NCBI GenBank assembly: GCA_015178975.1
Contig: WHVD01000121.1
Coordinates: 1 to 64,000, forward strand
DNA: 64,000 nucleotides
Source: Hysterangium stoloniferum
Taxonomy: Eukaryota; Basidiomycota; Agaricomycetes; Hysterangiales; Hysterangiaceae
Direction of reading: 5' to 3'
The translations under genes and the position numbers were made by a program. Under the pieces are notes generated by a model. It was not told the DNA's origin. It ran no database searches and saw nothing but the letters and a program-made list of their open reading frames with translations. Shown one piece after another: positions 1 to 10,089 of the stretch. The first letter of the stretch is position 1; each line of letters starts with the position of its first letter.

Positions 1-1
1 C

Positions 2-400
2 AAAAAATCATCGGACAACAAGAATGCCAACAAGTCTGGTAACCAAAACACCAATAACACTGGCAACTCGACTTCCGATAAGAAGTCCGAAAACAAAGGG
101 TCTAACGACAAAAAAGGCAAGGGCAAACAGTCGAATAAGTCTCAAGACAAAGACAAACCCGACCTAACTGGCAAACTCGGCTCCGATGGCAAGCTCCTAC
201 CACAGGAAAAGCAACGCCGAAGGACAACAACCTTTGTTTGTTGTGTGCAGATCCCGGACACCGAGTCGCTGCATGCCCAAAAGCCACAAAAGCCCGATCG
301 GCCAATACGGCCACGACCTCACAACCGGCCAAGCCGGCTGCCGAGTCGAAAAAAGATTAAGCAACTCTCTGGATTCCGTGCGGTTGGAGAGTTGCGTTGA
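2..400 (+). pseudogene. C1 gag, C-terminal remnant with frameshift
   Basis: The reading frame starting at base 2 matches the C-terminal third of the C2 gag: the Asn/Lys/Ser-rich linker followed by the nucleocapsid region. Near base 222 one G of a GGG run present in C2 is missing. The CCHC zinc knuckle (C-x2-C-x4-H-x4-C in C2) is therefore read in the wrong frame, and translation ends at a TGA at 398-400. Gag would normally package the element RNA; this copy could not make a normal nucleocapsid. Only the end of the gene is in the window. Confidence 0.75.
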
Positions 401-3400
401 ATCTCCTCGCACACCGGAAAATTGTCATCTTAACGCATCCGCATTGTATGATCCTAATTCTTTGTTCATAAATCTTACTTCGGAACCTCTCGGGAGTTTC
501 ACTTTTCGAGCTCTCATAGATTCAGGTTCAACCCATTGTTTTATAGATACAAGTTTTTCCAGAAAAAATCAGTTGAAAACCTATGCAATAGATCCGATTC
601 CGCTCCGACTTTTTGATGGTACCTCAAACTCCGTAATCTCGCAAACCTGCGAACTCCGACTTCGGTTCCCGTGTGGAACCTTTCAGACAGTTACGTTTTT
701 TGTAACACAGTTGGACTCGAGCTGCTCCGTGGTTCTAGGACATAACTGGCTCACCCGCTATAATCCGTTGATTGATTGGGTATTGGGCAGTATCCATTTC
801 CGAACCCCGTCGGCACCCGATACGACTGGTCCGTTTCCGCCTGTTTCGGCAAATATGGCCTCTACAGCACCTCCGGCCCCCGTGGCAAATCCGAGCTCTC
901 CGCCGCCCGTCTCTCTAATAAACACCGCAGCTTTTATGAGAGCCATCAAGCTGGACGGCTCCCGAGCATTTACAGTCAATCTTAAAGTTGACGAAGTCAC
1001 CGGTCGCTTCGCATCCCCGGTGACTGAACCGATCGCAGATTTAGAAGGTGTTCCTAAAAAATACCATGAATTTGCAGATGTCTTCAGTAAACAAAAAGCC
1101 GATCGACTCGCCCCTCACAGGCCTTACGATTTGAAAATTGATATTGAAGATGGTTCACATCCGCCCCTAGGTCCGGTTTATCCTCTCTCGCAGTCCGAAT
1201 TATCGGCTATCCGAGATTTCTTGGATGAACACTTGGCTATAGGTTTTATCCGACCCTCAAAGTCTCCCTATGGAGCCCCTGTCCTATTCGTTCGGAAAAA
1301 AGACGGTTCCCTTCGACTTTGCGTTGACTTTCGAGGACTAAACGCGATTACTCGAAAAGACAAGTACCCATTACCACTAATCTCCGATTTACTCGACGCC
1401 CCTCGGAAGGCCCGAATTTATACAAAGATAGATCTCAAACACGCCTATCATTTGGTTCGGATCGCCGAAGGTGACGAATGGAAAACAGCTTTTCGCACTC
1501 GCTATGGTTCCTTTGAATGGTTAGTGATGCCTTTCGGCCTCACCAACACTCCGTCGGTCTTTCAACGTTTTATCAACGACGTCTTTTCCGACCTACTTGA
1601 CGTCTTTGTCATTGTGTACCTAGACGACATCCTCATCTTCTCCGAAGACCCTACACTTCATGATGAACACGTCCGTGAAGTCCTCCGAAGACTCCGAAAA
1701 CATGGTCTTTTTGCGAATGGTAAAAAATGTTCTTTTGATGTCGACACGGTTGAATACTTAGGCTTCATGATGGAACCCGACGGTCTCCGCATGGACGACT
1801 CTAAAATTCAAGTCATTCAAGATTGGCCGGAACCCCGAAAGGTTAAAGATATTCAGTCCTTTTTAGGCTTCGCCAATTTTTATCGCCGTTTCATTCACAA
1901 TTACTCAAAAATTACCGTTCCGCTCACTCGTCTTACTCGCAAAGACACCCCGTGGAATTTCTCCGACGAATGCCGATCGGCATTCCAGGAATTGAAAAGT
2001 GCGTTTACATCCGCCCCTATTTTGTCGCACTGGAAACCCGACGTTCAACTCATCGTGGAAACTGATGCTTCGGACTATGCGCTTGCCGCGATATTGTCCA
2101 TTCTGGACACCGATGGTGAAGTACACCCAGTAGCTTTTCTGTCTCGCACATTTTCGGCGCCCGAACTCAACTACGACGTTCACGATAAGGAATTACTCGC
2201 AATCTTTGAAGCTTTCAAGACATGGCGACATTATTTGGAGGGCTCGGCCCACCCGGTAGATGTTATTACAGACCACAAAAATTTAGTTTACTTTTCAACC
2301 ACAAAACGTCTCACCCGTCGACAAGCTCGATGGTCCGAATACCTCTCTGCTTTCAACATGGTAATTCGCTTCCGTCCCGGCCGCCTTGGTGGAAAACCCG
2401 ACGCTATGACTAGACGATGGGACGTCTATCCTAAAGAGGGGAGTAGCGACTACGCCACAGTTAACCCGCATAATTTCAAACCTATGTTTTCATCGGAACA
2501 ACTGTCCGCATCTATCCGAGCCACTTACCTCATTCATCCAGTCTTGCGAAGTGTTATCCTTATGGATACCGAAAAGTTACATCAAGACATACTATCGGCA
2601 ATTCCATTAGACCCAGTCACCAAAGCACACCTCGATAACCCGTCCGACCCCGATCAACCCCGATGGTCATTAGACTCACAAGGTTTCATTCGACTTGACA
2701 ATCGCATTTATGTACCAGATTCCGACACCCTTCGGCTGCGAATCCTACAACATAAGCACGACCACCCAATCTCAGGACATTTCGGCCTCAATAAGACCCT
2801 CTCACTCATTAGAAGAGAATATACATGGCCCGGCATCCGAGATTTTGTTAAGCACTATTGTAAATCCTGTACTACGTGTTTACGCTCTAAATCACAGCGA
2901 CACAAACCATATGGCCTACTCAAACAATTACCGATACCGGAAAAACCCTGGAACTCGATTTCTATGGATTTTATCGAGCACCTGCCGGCATCCGAAGGTC
3001 ACACAGCAATCCTAGTTGTTGTGGATCGGCTCTCAAAGCAAAGTATTTTCATTCCAACATATGACACGATAACATCTGTACAGTTAGCTGAATTATTCGT
3101 TACCCATGTATTTTCCAAGCATGGCGTTCCGTCGCATGTCACATCCGATCGCGGCTCCGAGTTTGTCTCTCACTTCTTTAGGTCACTCGGAAAAGCACTA
3201 GACATGAAGTTACACTTCACTTTGGGCTATCACCCGGAAGGCGATGGACAAACCGAACGCATGAATCAAACCTTGGAGCAATACATCCGTGTCTATTGCA
3301 ACTATCAACAAGACAATTGGAAATCACTACTACCGCTGGCCGAATTCGCATACAACAACGCACCAAATGCCACTACTGGCATTTCGCCTTTCTTCGCAAA

Positions 3401-4046
3401 TAAAGGCTACAACCCCAACATCGCAATCCACCCGGAACGCGATCTCGCATCCGCCTGTGCTCAAGACTTTGTTACAAACCTTGACGAGCTACATCAAGAA
3501 CTTCGTAAAACTATCGCAATGGCTCAAGAACGATACCAACGGTCTGCGGATAAAAACCGACTTCCACCTCCTGATTTCAAGATTGGAGACCGAGTATTCG
3601 TTAAAGCCGAGTTTTTCCGAACCACTAGACCTTCTAAGAAGCTCTCTGAAAAATATTTAGGTCCTTTTGAAGTTATAGCACAAGCCGGCACGCTTTCATG
3701 GACGCTTCGGCTCCCCGACAACATGCGTGCAGTACACCCGGTATTTCATGTATCCATGTTAGAACCTTGTGTTGCTAACAGTATACCCGATCGCATACAA
3801 CCACCACCTCCACCCGTGATCATCGACGGGGAACCCGAATTTGAAATATCGGAAATCCTAGACTCCAAGATCGACAATCGCAGGCGATCGTGCAAGTTAC
3901 TTTATTTGGTCAAATGGACTGGCTATGAAGGTACAGATGAAGAAACTTCCTGGATTCTAGCCACCGAACTTGGCAATGCATCGGAAATTGTTTTAGCTTT
4001 CCATCAAACGTATCCGAACAAGCCTGGTCCTTTAGACTCTCTTTAG
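186..4046 (+). CDS. pol: C1 Pol polyprotein (PR-RT-RNase H-IN-chromodomain)
   Basis: This is an uninterrupted 1286-codon frame. Approximate residue positions are: aspartic protease with DSGSTH at 112; reverse transcriptase with YLDD near 478; RNase H with TDASDYALA near 624; integrase zinc region H-x-C2 near 856-890; integrase catalytic D, D and E near 926, 988 and 1022; C-terminal chromodomain near 1217-1268 (FEISEILDSK...YLVKWTGYEG). It makes cDNA and integrates it, and chromodomains of this group are known to target chromatin marks. The first ATG at 186 lies inside gag, so Pol is more likely made by frameshifting from gag (see 349-354) than from its own start. All catalytic motifs look intact, so this is potentially functional enzyme sequence, although the gag beside it is frameshifted. 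Confidence 0.95.
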   Translation: MASSYHRKSNAEGQQPLFVVCRSRTPSRCMPKSHKSPIGQYGHDLTTGQAGCRVEKRLSNSLDSVRLESCVESPRTPENCHLNASALYDPNSLFINLTSEPLGSFTFRALIDSGSTHCFIDTSFSRKNQLKTYAIDPIPLRLFDGTSNSVISQTCELRLRFPCGTFQTVTFFVTQLDSSCSVVLGHNWLTRYNPLIDWVLGSIHFRTPSAPDTTGPFPPVSANMASTAPPAPVANPSSPPPVSLINTAAFMRAIKLDGSRAFTVNLKVDEVTGRFASPVTEPIADLEGVPKKYHEFADVFSKQKADRLAPHRPYDLKIDIEDGSHPPLGPVYPLSQSELSAIRDFLDEHLAIGFIRPSKSPYGAPVLFVRKKDGSLRLCVDFRGLNAITRKDKYPLPLISDLLDAPRKARIYTKIDLKHAYHLVRIAEGDEWKTAFRTRYGSFEWLVMPFGLTNTPSVFQRFINDVFSDLLDVFVIVYLDDILIFSEDPTLHDEHVREVLRRLRKHGLFANGKKCSFDVDTVEYLGFMMEPDGLRMDDSKIQVIQDWPEPRKVKDIQSFLGFANFYRRFIHNYSKITVPLTRLTRKDTPWNFSDECRSAFQELKSAFTSAPILSHWKPDVQLIVETDASDYALAAILSILDTDGEVHPVAFLSRTFSAPELNYDVHDKELLAIFEAFKTWRHYLEGSAHPVDVITDHKNLVYFSTTKRLTRRQARWSEYLSAFNMVIRFRPGRLGGKPDAMTRRWDVYPKEGSSDYATVNPHNFKPMFSSEQLSASIRATYLIHPVLRSVILMDTEKLHQDILSAIPLDPVTKAHLDNPSDPDQPRWSLDSQGFIRLDNRIYVPDSDTLRLRILQHKHDHPISGHFGLNKTLSLIRREYTWPGIRDFVKHYCKSCTTCLRSKSQRHKPYGLLKQLPIPEKPWNSISMDFIEHLPASEGHTAILVVVDRLSKQSIFIPTYDTITSVQLAELFVTHVFSKHGVPSHVTSDRGSEFVSHFFRSLGKALDMKLHFTLGYHPEGDGQTERMNQTLEQYIRVYCNYQQDNWKSLLPLAEFAYNNAPNATTGISPFFANKGYNPNIAIHPERDLASACAQDFVTNLDELHQELRKTIAMAQERYQRSADKNRLPPPDFKIGDRVFVKAEFFRTTRPSKKLSEKYLGPFEVIAQAGTLSWTLRLPDNMRAVHPVFHVSMLEPCVANSIPDRIQPPPPPVIIDGEPEFEISEILDSKIDNRRRSCKLLYLVKWTGYEGTDEETSWILATELGNASEIVLAFHQTYPNKPGPLDSL
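349..354 (+). other. candidate -1 frameshift site at gag-pol junction (C1)
   Basis: A run of six A residues is read AAA AAA in the gag frame, immediately before GAT and TAA. The pol frame is -1 relative to gag and is open here (GAA AAA AGA TTA). The same run sits in the same place in C2 (27432-27437). Slipping on an A6 tract just before a stop is a plausible way of making Gag-Pol. A strict X XXY YYZ heptamer is not present, so this is an inference. Confidence 0.4.
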
Positions 4047-4190
4047 TCCTCGCACGGTAACCGACGGCCTCTGGTTCTTCAAACATCAAGTCTCACTAGT
4101 CAATGCTTTCAATTTTCAATTTTCAATTCACGTTTCAAAAAAAGGGATAAAATCAATTATTATTTTGCTAACTACCCAAAGTACCCTCTA

Positions 4191-5172
4191 CTACTTCCCC
4201 TTCCTCCTCGGCCTCCGAAGCTCTTGCTTCACCGACGGCAACCGATATTCCCTTCCCTCCAGTTTCCTCCAAGGCCCTAACCGGCTCAACTTCGTCCGAA
4301 CTAGGCAGCTCGAGATACTGCTCGAGCTGCCCCCGACCCACTGTAACATGGCTGTCTGTTCTCCAATAGCCACCCCCAGCAGTCGCATTTGCTCTTGTAG
4401 GAGCCCCTGCTGTCGCAGAGACTCGTTTCGCCACCGAGTGGTCTCCGAGAAGTACAACCGCATAAGGCGGTTCTGTTCCTCCATCGCGTCTGTCTGGCGC
4501 TCTCCGTAGATCACACCCACGTCGGCCCCCGGGTAGGTACAACCAAGTTTTTGACTCGCACACTCTTGACATGTGCGGCCCCGACCGTTCGCCCGAGGAT
4601 GGCAAGCCCGGTTCCGAGCAGTGCAGCGGTTACACCTAGGATCGTTTTCAGGCCCCGCCTTGGGGACTCCTTTTTGTCTCTATCACTAAAAGTCAGTAAC
4701 AGCAAAAAAATATATATATGCATAAATACCTTCGGGCTCGAAGGCCCCGCAGCCTCATCCTCATCTTCCTCGTCCTCTTCATCGGAGACCGACGGTGATA
4801 CTGCCTTTCGCTGAGAAGAAAACATTAGTAGAGATTCGCAGTGCGGTATTTCTCCTAACTTACCTTCCCTTCTCGTTTCTTTCTCGCCTCCTCCTCTCGG
4901 GCCCGACCGGCCTCCTGCTGTTTTTTCCTCGCAAGATCAGCCTCCCGACGCTTGCGCGTAGCTTCCACCTCCGCCTGTCTCTTCTCCTCCGCCTCGGCCA
5001 CCTCAATCGCTTTCAGCTCCTCCATCTCCTTTCGTTCCTCCTCCTCGCGTGCCTTTTTCCTCGCCTCGAGTTGGCGACGACGCTCTAGTGCATTCAGCGT
5101 CCCACTCGGACCCGACGCGGGAGTTACCGTCAGCCTCACAGGGATGGTCTTCGCCCCAGTGTTCATTGACAT
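4191..5172 (-). CDS. antisense Zn2Cys6-like coiled-coil gene inside C1 (3 exons)
   Basis: The gene is encoded opposite to the retrotransposon, between pol and the 3' LTR. Exons are 5172-4864, 4810-4730 and 4679-4191, with introns of 53 and 50 bp (GTAAGT..CAG and GTATTT..TAG), both in phase 0, giving 292 aa. Residues 1-103 are a Glu/Lys/Arg-rich predicted coiled coil, and 104-130 are an acidic Ser/Glu/Asp stretch. Cysteines 146, 149, 156, 167, 170 and 177 give C-x2-C-x6-C-x10-C-x2-C-x6-C, the spacing of fungal Zn(II)2Cys6 DNA-binding clusters. A second heptad-rich segment follows (about 190-240). Exon boundaries and sequence are shared with the C2 copy. The frame after about residue 240 is uncertain, because the neighbouring frame carries an acidic tail that looks more protein-like. 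The function is unknown. A DNA-binding regulator is inferred from the cysteine pattern only. Confidence 0.72.
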
Positions 5173-5223
5173 TGTGTTTTGGAGGAAAGATTGAAGAGTA
5201 AAGCGCCTTGTAACCTCCCATTT

Positions 5224-5253
5224 CTTATATGCGAAAATTTTACCGGTCACATG
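5224..5253 (-). promoter_or_regulatory. antisense promoter in C1: CATGTGAC box and TATA box
   Basis: Read on the minus strand, CATGTGAC (5253-5246) is followed by GCATATAAG, whose TATAAG core is 5229-5224, about 52 bp before the ATG at 5172. The same two motifs with almost the same spacing precede the C2 copy, while bases around them differ. This makes a real promoter for the antisense gene likely. Confidence 0.6.
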
Positions 5254-5345
5254 ACGTTCTGACACACAACCCGTAACCGACGTTGTTTTACGTACACGAT
5301 CTAGATTTTCGGCCTCCTTGGGATTTCGGCCAAATGAGGGGATAC

Positions 5346-6068
5346 TGTTACGACTGTGTCGTAACCCTTCGCAAACCGACGGCCCCCGATGGAATACCCT
5401 CATTATACGTCTCCGACAATACAACACCTCGGAAGCCGTCGGACCCCCGACGCTGACGTATGCTCTCCGGTCAATCAAACCCGACTACGTCTTTCTGTCT
5501 GGTTATGTTTTGACATGTCCCTTTCATCATGTTGATCCGTCTCATCTTATGTTCCACATATGTCTAACTATATTTGTAGTCCTCGAACTATTTCCTTTTA
5601 TCGTAATTTCCATTCTCGGTTATCATCGGCCTCCGAACTAATCATAAACTTCCTGTTCCTAGTCAAGCTTATTGTTAATGCCGTTTTCCGCCCTCCTCCC
5701 CATTAGTACTTTCTAGACGCCTGTTACTTGTATATGAACTCACTGTAATTGTAGTTACTAGGCAATCAGAATATCGACTCAGAATACCCTCATACGTCTG
5801 TAGCAGTCTCATACTAGGAGAATCTCTCTTCCGCCTTCGCGTGCGCTCGCCCACTCTCGGCCCCGACCCCTTGGCCCGACACCTGACTTTTCCTTCGGTT
5901 CCGATCGGTGTCTTGCCGAAAAGTTCTTCTTAGGATTTAGTCTTCGCCTGTCCGAAATTTAAGGACAACCTACGGATATTTGCGAGGGCGCAGCATATAA
6001 GCTGAAGCCAAGTCCTTCCGATCGGTCCCCGTTGGCCACCAACATTAGTCAGTTTCTAGTTCTTAACA
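5346..6068 (+). repeat. C1 3' LTR (723 bp)
   Basis: It begins TGTTACGAC and ends GTTCTTAACA, and is the same length as the two C2 LTRs. A purine-rich tract (GAGGGGATAC) directly precedes it and would prime plus-strand synthesis. From about 5560 to the end it is very similar to the C2 LTR, but the first 200 bp or so (upstream U3) are strongly diverged. An AT-rich TATA-like stretch (ACTATATTTG) lies at the start of the conserved part. Confidence 0.92.
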
Positions 6069-6149
6069 TGGGGTGTAATTATCTGCCGCAATACAAGTCA
6101 ATTTAACGTTTGAGAGATGATACTCCCAAAGATAATATGCCAGAGACTC

Positions 6150-6419
6150 TCAAATGTGATAGACTTTGACTCCATTGTATTCAATAGGAATCCAATTGTA
6201 TTCATTAAGTCGATAATGCAGTGGTTTTCGAGTCGGATAAAGTGTATGAGAAACTAAAACATCATTTTGAGAAGGTTTCCCTTCGATGATTTTGATAGAA
6301 TAGTCCAATTCGGTGACTGGGGAGAGTTCCATATGAAATTTTAAACTTTTTGATGTGGAAAATTTTCTTTTACTTGAATATATAAAAATGAAAGAAATAA
6401 CAGCGCATATAGGGTGCAT
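6150..6419 (-). other. open reading frame downstream of A integrase
   Basis: An 89-codon frame lies between the end of A pol and C1. No recognisable domain is seen. It is hydrophilic with an N-terminal hydrophobic patch, and may be non-coding 3' sequence of A or a remnant of an extra ORF. The first 80 bases after C1 (6069-6149) contain nothing I can identify. Confidence 0.2.
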
Positions 6420-6450
6420 ATATTGATGTTTTGGTTATTTAGAGGCCGAG

Positions 6451-9346
6451 TCAGCCAGTGAGACCTCTGTGAGTCTCGGATGGCTGCTGCACACTCTTTC
6501 TTTTGTTTTCCCAGTCACAAAGAATTGCAGGAGCATTCTTCAAATCTTTTTTAGTAAGCCATTCATCAAAGTTTGAAGAATATCCTTTGAATCGAACTCT
6601 GTAGATTTGATTTCTCTTTCCACTTTGCAATCGTGACCATTTCTGTCCTACTATAGCTTCAACTTCATATTCTGGTAGTTCTTCAAAATCTTCCCGGTTA
6701 AACTCTTTCTTAGGTTGTATTCCAAACTTCTCAGGTGACTCAGAATACCTTTTCAAATGCGCAATATTTAAGACAGGGTGAGTCCCATATGACGCAGGCA
6801 TTCGGAGCCTATCTGCTACCAGACTAATCTTCTTGAGTATTTCAAAAGGTCCTTCATATCGCATTAATAGCTTTTGACCCTTTCCTTCAATATTCTTCAA
6901 CAAAGATAAGGAGTGGGGATTCAAGACGACTAAATCACCTTCCTGGAATTCCACAGTGAGTCGTCCTTGGTTATAATACTTCTTTTGGAATATTTGTCCT
7001 AATAACAGGGCATCCTTGGCTTGATCTCTATTGGCTCGGAATTGCTCCACCATGAGGTCAGCTTGATCGCTCCACCCCTTAGATCAGATTCAGCAGATTG
7101 AGTTACCACATCTGGTCTATTCATGGGTTCTTTTCCAGGAGATAGATAACTAGTTTTTGTATTTGGATTAAATCCAAATAATAGAAATGCAGGAGTAAAT
7201 ACTGATATAGTATGAACACTTGTATTATAGGATAATGTGAATCCGTCCAATAAGGGAGCCCAATCGGCCCATTCTGGCCCAATATATGTGTGCAAAGCGA
7301 CTTCTAATATTTGATTCATTATCTCTGTTTGACCATCTGCTTGAGGATGATATGCTGTAGTTAATACTCTTTTAATATTCAGTTGTTTGCAAATGGACTC
7401 ACAAAATCTTCCTGTCCATTTGTGATCTCGATCAGATACAATCTGTCTCGGGAGACCATATTGAGTGATTATATGCTTGAATATTAACCTTCCAATTTCT
7501 TCCTCATTGTCTGTAGTATGGCATGGAATAAATATACCATATTTCGTTAATTGATCAATTATTACTAGGATGTTATCAAAGCCGTCACTTGTGGGGAGCT
7601 CTGGAATAAAATCCATAGTAATAACTTCAAACGACTGAGTCGGGATTGGGATTGGTTGTAAAAGTCCATATGGGGCATGTCTTCTTATCTTGGATTTTTG
7701 ACAGATATCACATGTATTCATGAACTGTAGGATATCTCTTGACATTTTCGGCCAGTAGTAGCCACTCGTGATCCTATTATACATTTTGTGATATCCGGCA
7801 TGAGTGCCATTAAATAATTCGTCATGCATTTGCAACATAATTTCAGAGTGTTTTGATTTCGGAACACAGAGTCTAGAATTCCCTTGAGAGTCTTCAAAGA
7901 ATATTAATCCTTCATTGCCTAAGGAATATTGCGGGAATTGAGGATTAATCCAATTGTCTTCAGTCCTTAATATATTTATAACTTTTGTAAAATATTGATC
8001 TTCATCATACCCTTTAACAAAACTTATAATTTCATTAGGATCGGCTCTAATTAGCACACTATAGCCATGTGCACTCAAATAAGGTGATTTCATTTGTCCT
8101 AAAAAGGAATTCTCAATAGAGATGCTGAGATTTACCGATTGGCTCGGTTCTTTGAACTCCTCTTCAAAATAGTGCCTGCCGAGATTCAATATATCGGCTT
8201 CAAATTCAGGTGAGATTTTGTCATAAATTCTTGCTAGAGGATCATTCTCTCTATCCTCTAGGCTTACTGATATAATTTTATCAGATATCGGGCTATCTTC
8301 TCTGGGCAAGCACCATCTCAATCTCAAAATCGGGTCAACATTCAAGGGCACTCTACCGGCTCTATGCACAACCTTGAGGTCAGTATATGCTGCAAAGATG
8401 GTTCCCCAGGTAAGCAGTCTTCTATTAATATTTTGAAAGGTTCTGCTCCATGTTAATGCAGCATGATCTGTAATAGCCCAGATCTTCCCTCCTTCAAGAT
8501 AGGATTGGAACTTCACTAGCCCTTCCTTTAAGGCTAATGCTTCCCTTTCTGTTGGTGAGTAATTCCTTCCTGCAGATTTTAATGTTCTTGACCAATAGGC
8601 AATTACTCTTTCAACATGGACAATAGAGTCTTCAAAATTCTCGGCCCAAGAGCCATTTTCCGGTAAATGCTCTTCTTCTTATGATATAGCAATCAATAAC
8701 TGTGGGATTGGTTCATTATTATCATAGGCCCTTTTCAACTTGTCATAGGTCTTGGTTCCTTGTAAGTCCCTGATTTTGATTGGCTGGACTTGTTGCAGAA
8801 TTGCTGCAATTCCAATATCACAGGCATCAGAATACATATAGCCTATAACCAAGTCCTCTGATAGTATATGCTCTGACTGGAGCATTAGTTAGAGCCTTTT
8901 TTGCTAATTCAAAAGCATTTTGCTGTGCATTTCCCCATGTCCATAGTACATCCTTTTTGAGTAATGAGAATAATGGGTTGACAACCCAAGCATAAAATGG
9001 AATATATGCTGAGAAATAGACCATCATTCCCAAGAATGTTTGAAGCTCATGAACATTTCTGGGTTCTTCTAATTGTAGAATAGCATCTATCTTCTCCTTA
9101 TTAGTAGACAAGCCAAGTCGGGAGACTTTCTGTCCTAATAACTGAAGTGATTGGTAGGCAAAATGGCATTTTGAGGGAGATAAGGTCATTTTTGAAGCTA
9201 TGATTGCTTTGAGGACTGATTCTGTATGCATTAAATGATCTTCAAAGGTTTTAGAGAAGATGACAATATTATCAATGTAGACCAAAGCAAATATCCAGAG
9301 GAATGGGGATTGAATATTCTGCATAACTCTCTGGAATACTGCTGGG
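6451..9346 (-). pseudogene. pol: A pol, 3' part: RT palm to chromodomain
   Basis: Reading from 9346, RT resumes directly after the B insertion, and its active-site motif reads YIDN instead of YIDD (9268-9279), so a catalytic Asp is lost. RT thumb and RNase H follow (frameshift near 8850, TAA at 8679-8681), with RNase H up to about 8290. Integrase has a zinc-binding H-H-C-C region near 7700-7820, a core with TMDFIPEL near 7610 and SDRDHKW near 7440, and a catalytic Glu after DGQT near 7340. A frameshift near 7060 leads into the C-terminal domain and a chromodomain (YEVEAIVGQKW...RVRFKGY) ending at 6451. It is related to element B pol but clearly a different family. The several lesions make it non-functional. 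Confidence 0.85.
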
Positions 9347-9977
9347 TGTGAGAGGTATGGTGAAATATACTCAGGAAATATAGTCGGATAAACTCATACT
9401 ATATTTCCTTTATTATTTCTATTTTCTCTCTATTTTATTATACACTTATAATTAGTTCGACGACCTATGTTTGCGGTACATTGACTCTTGTGGGTGCATA
9501 CACACCAGACTTATGTATTCTAGCACCCGTAGTTAAAACTCAGACACTTTTTTACCTCGTAACCACGACTCACCCAGACACACAGTAAGTGTCCTGTAAG
9601 TCGTGATTGAGGTATCGTCTCGACTGTCACAGATGGGCTTCAACTATCTAAGCATTCTTGGTTTCGAACTGTACCAGTTGAAACCTTATCTATATCTCAA
9701 TCCGTGCAGACGACATCCACACTACTCTATCATTCAACTCTCGTTATTCGTTTCTACACTCGAGCAGTCACTCGGGATCGTACCTACGGTCGATTCCTTT
9801 ATTTCATTGTAGCTATCTACTCTACTTAGATAGTTACTTCATTCGGATGTATTGAACTAAATAGTCGATACTTGTCAGTGTGTATTGAACTTAGATAGTC
9901 AATACAACTACATGTCATACCTAAATGGTCGATATTCTTCATATATAGAACAGTTAGAACTTCCACCACTCTTCACA
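9347..9977 (+). repeat. B 5' LTR (631 bp)
   Basis: It runs from TGTGAGAGG to CTTCACA and matches 30088-30686 closely, apart from transitions and a 30-odd bp segment near 9860-9900 that is missing from the 3' copy. The following bases, GTGGTGATCTGGG, are the expected place for a tRNA primer-binding site (TGG start). Bases 9978-10089 are leader. Confidence 0.9.
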
Positions 9978-10089
9978 GTGGTGATCTGGGCTGGACTGCT
10001 CTTTCCCTACGAAGAAAACTATACTTTACGACTATTAGCTTCTAAGCACATAAATGACCACTCGCAAGAACCAAACAGTGAGATCTTCG

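Larger units (their letters stand above)
1..6068 (+). mobile_element. C1: Ty3/gypsy chromovirus, 5' part outside window
   Basis: This is the right-hand part of an LTR retrotransposon: gag tail, complete pol, an antisense gene, then the 3' LTR. The order protease-RT-RNase H-integrase-chromodomain identifies a chromovirus of the Ty3/gypsy group. A second copy, C2, lies at 22069-29485 in the opposite orientation, and the pol regions are almost identical. The 5' LTR and most of gag are beyond the left edge. The 5 bases after the LTR (6069-6073, TGGGG) would be its target-site duplication, but the partner copy is not visible. The sequence to the right looks like the 3' end of element A, so C1 may sit inside A (inference). 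Confidence 0.93.

Noticed and set aside
4165..4509. Plus-strand frames across 4165-5194 in C1
   Set aside because: They are shadows of the antisense gene, which has conserved splice sites and a second copy.
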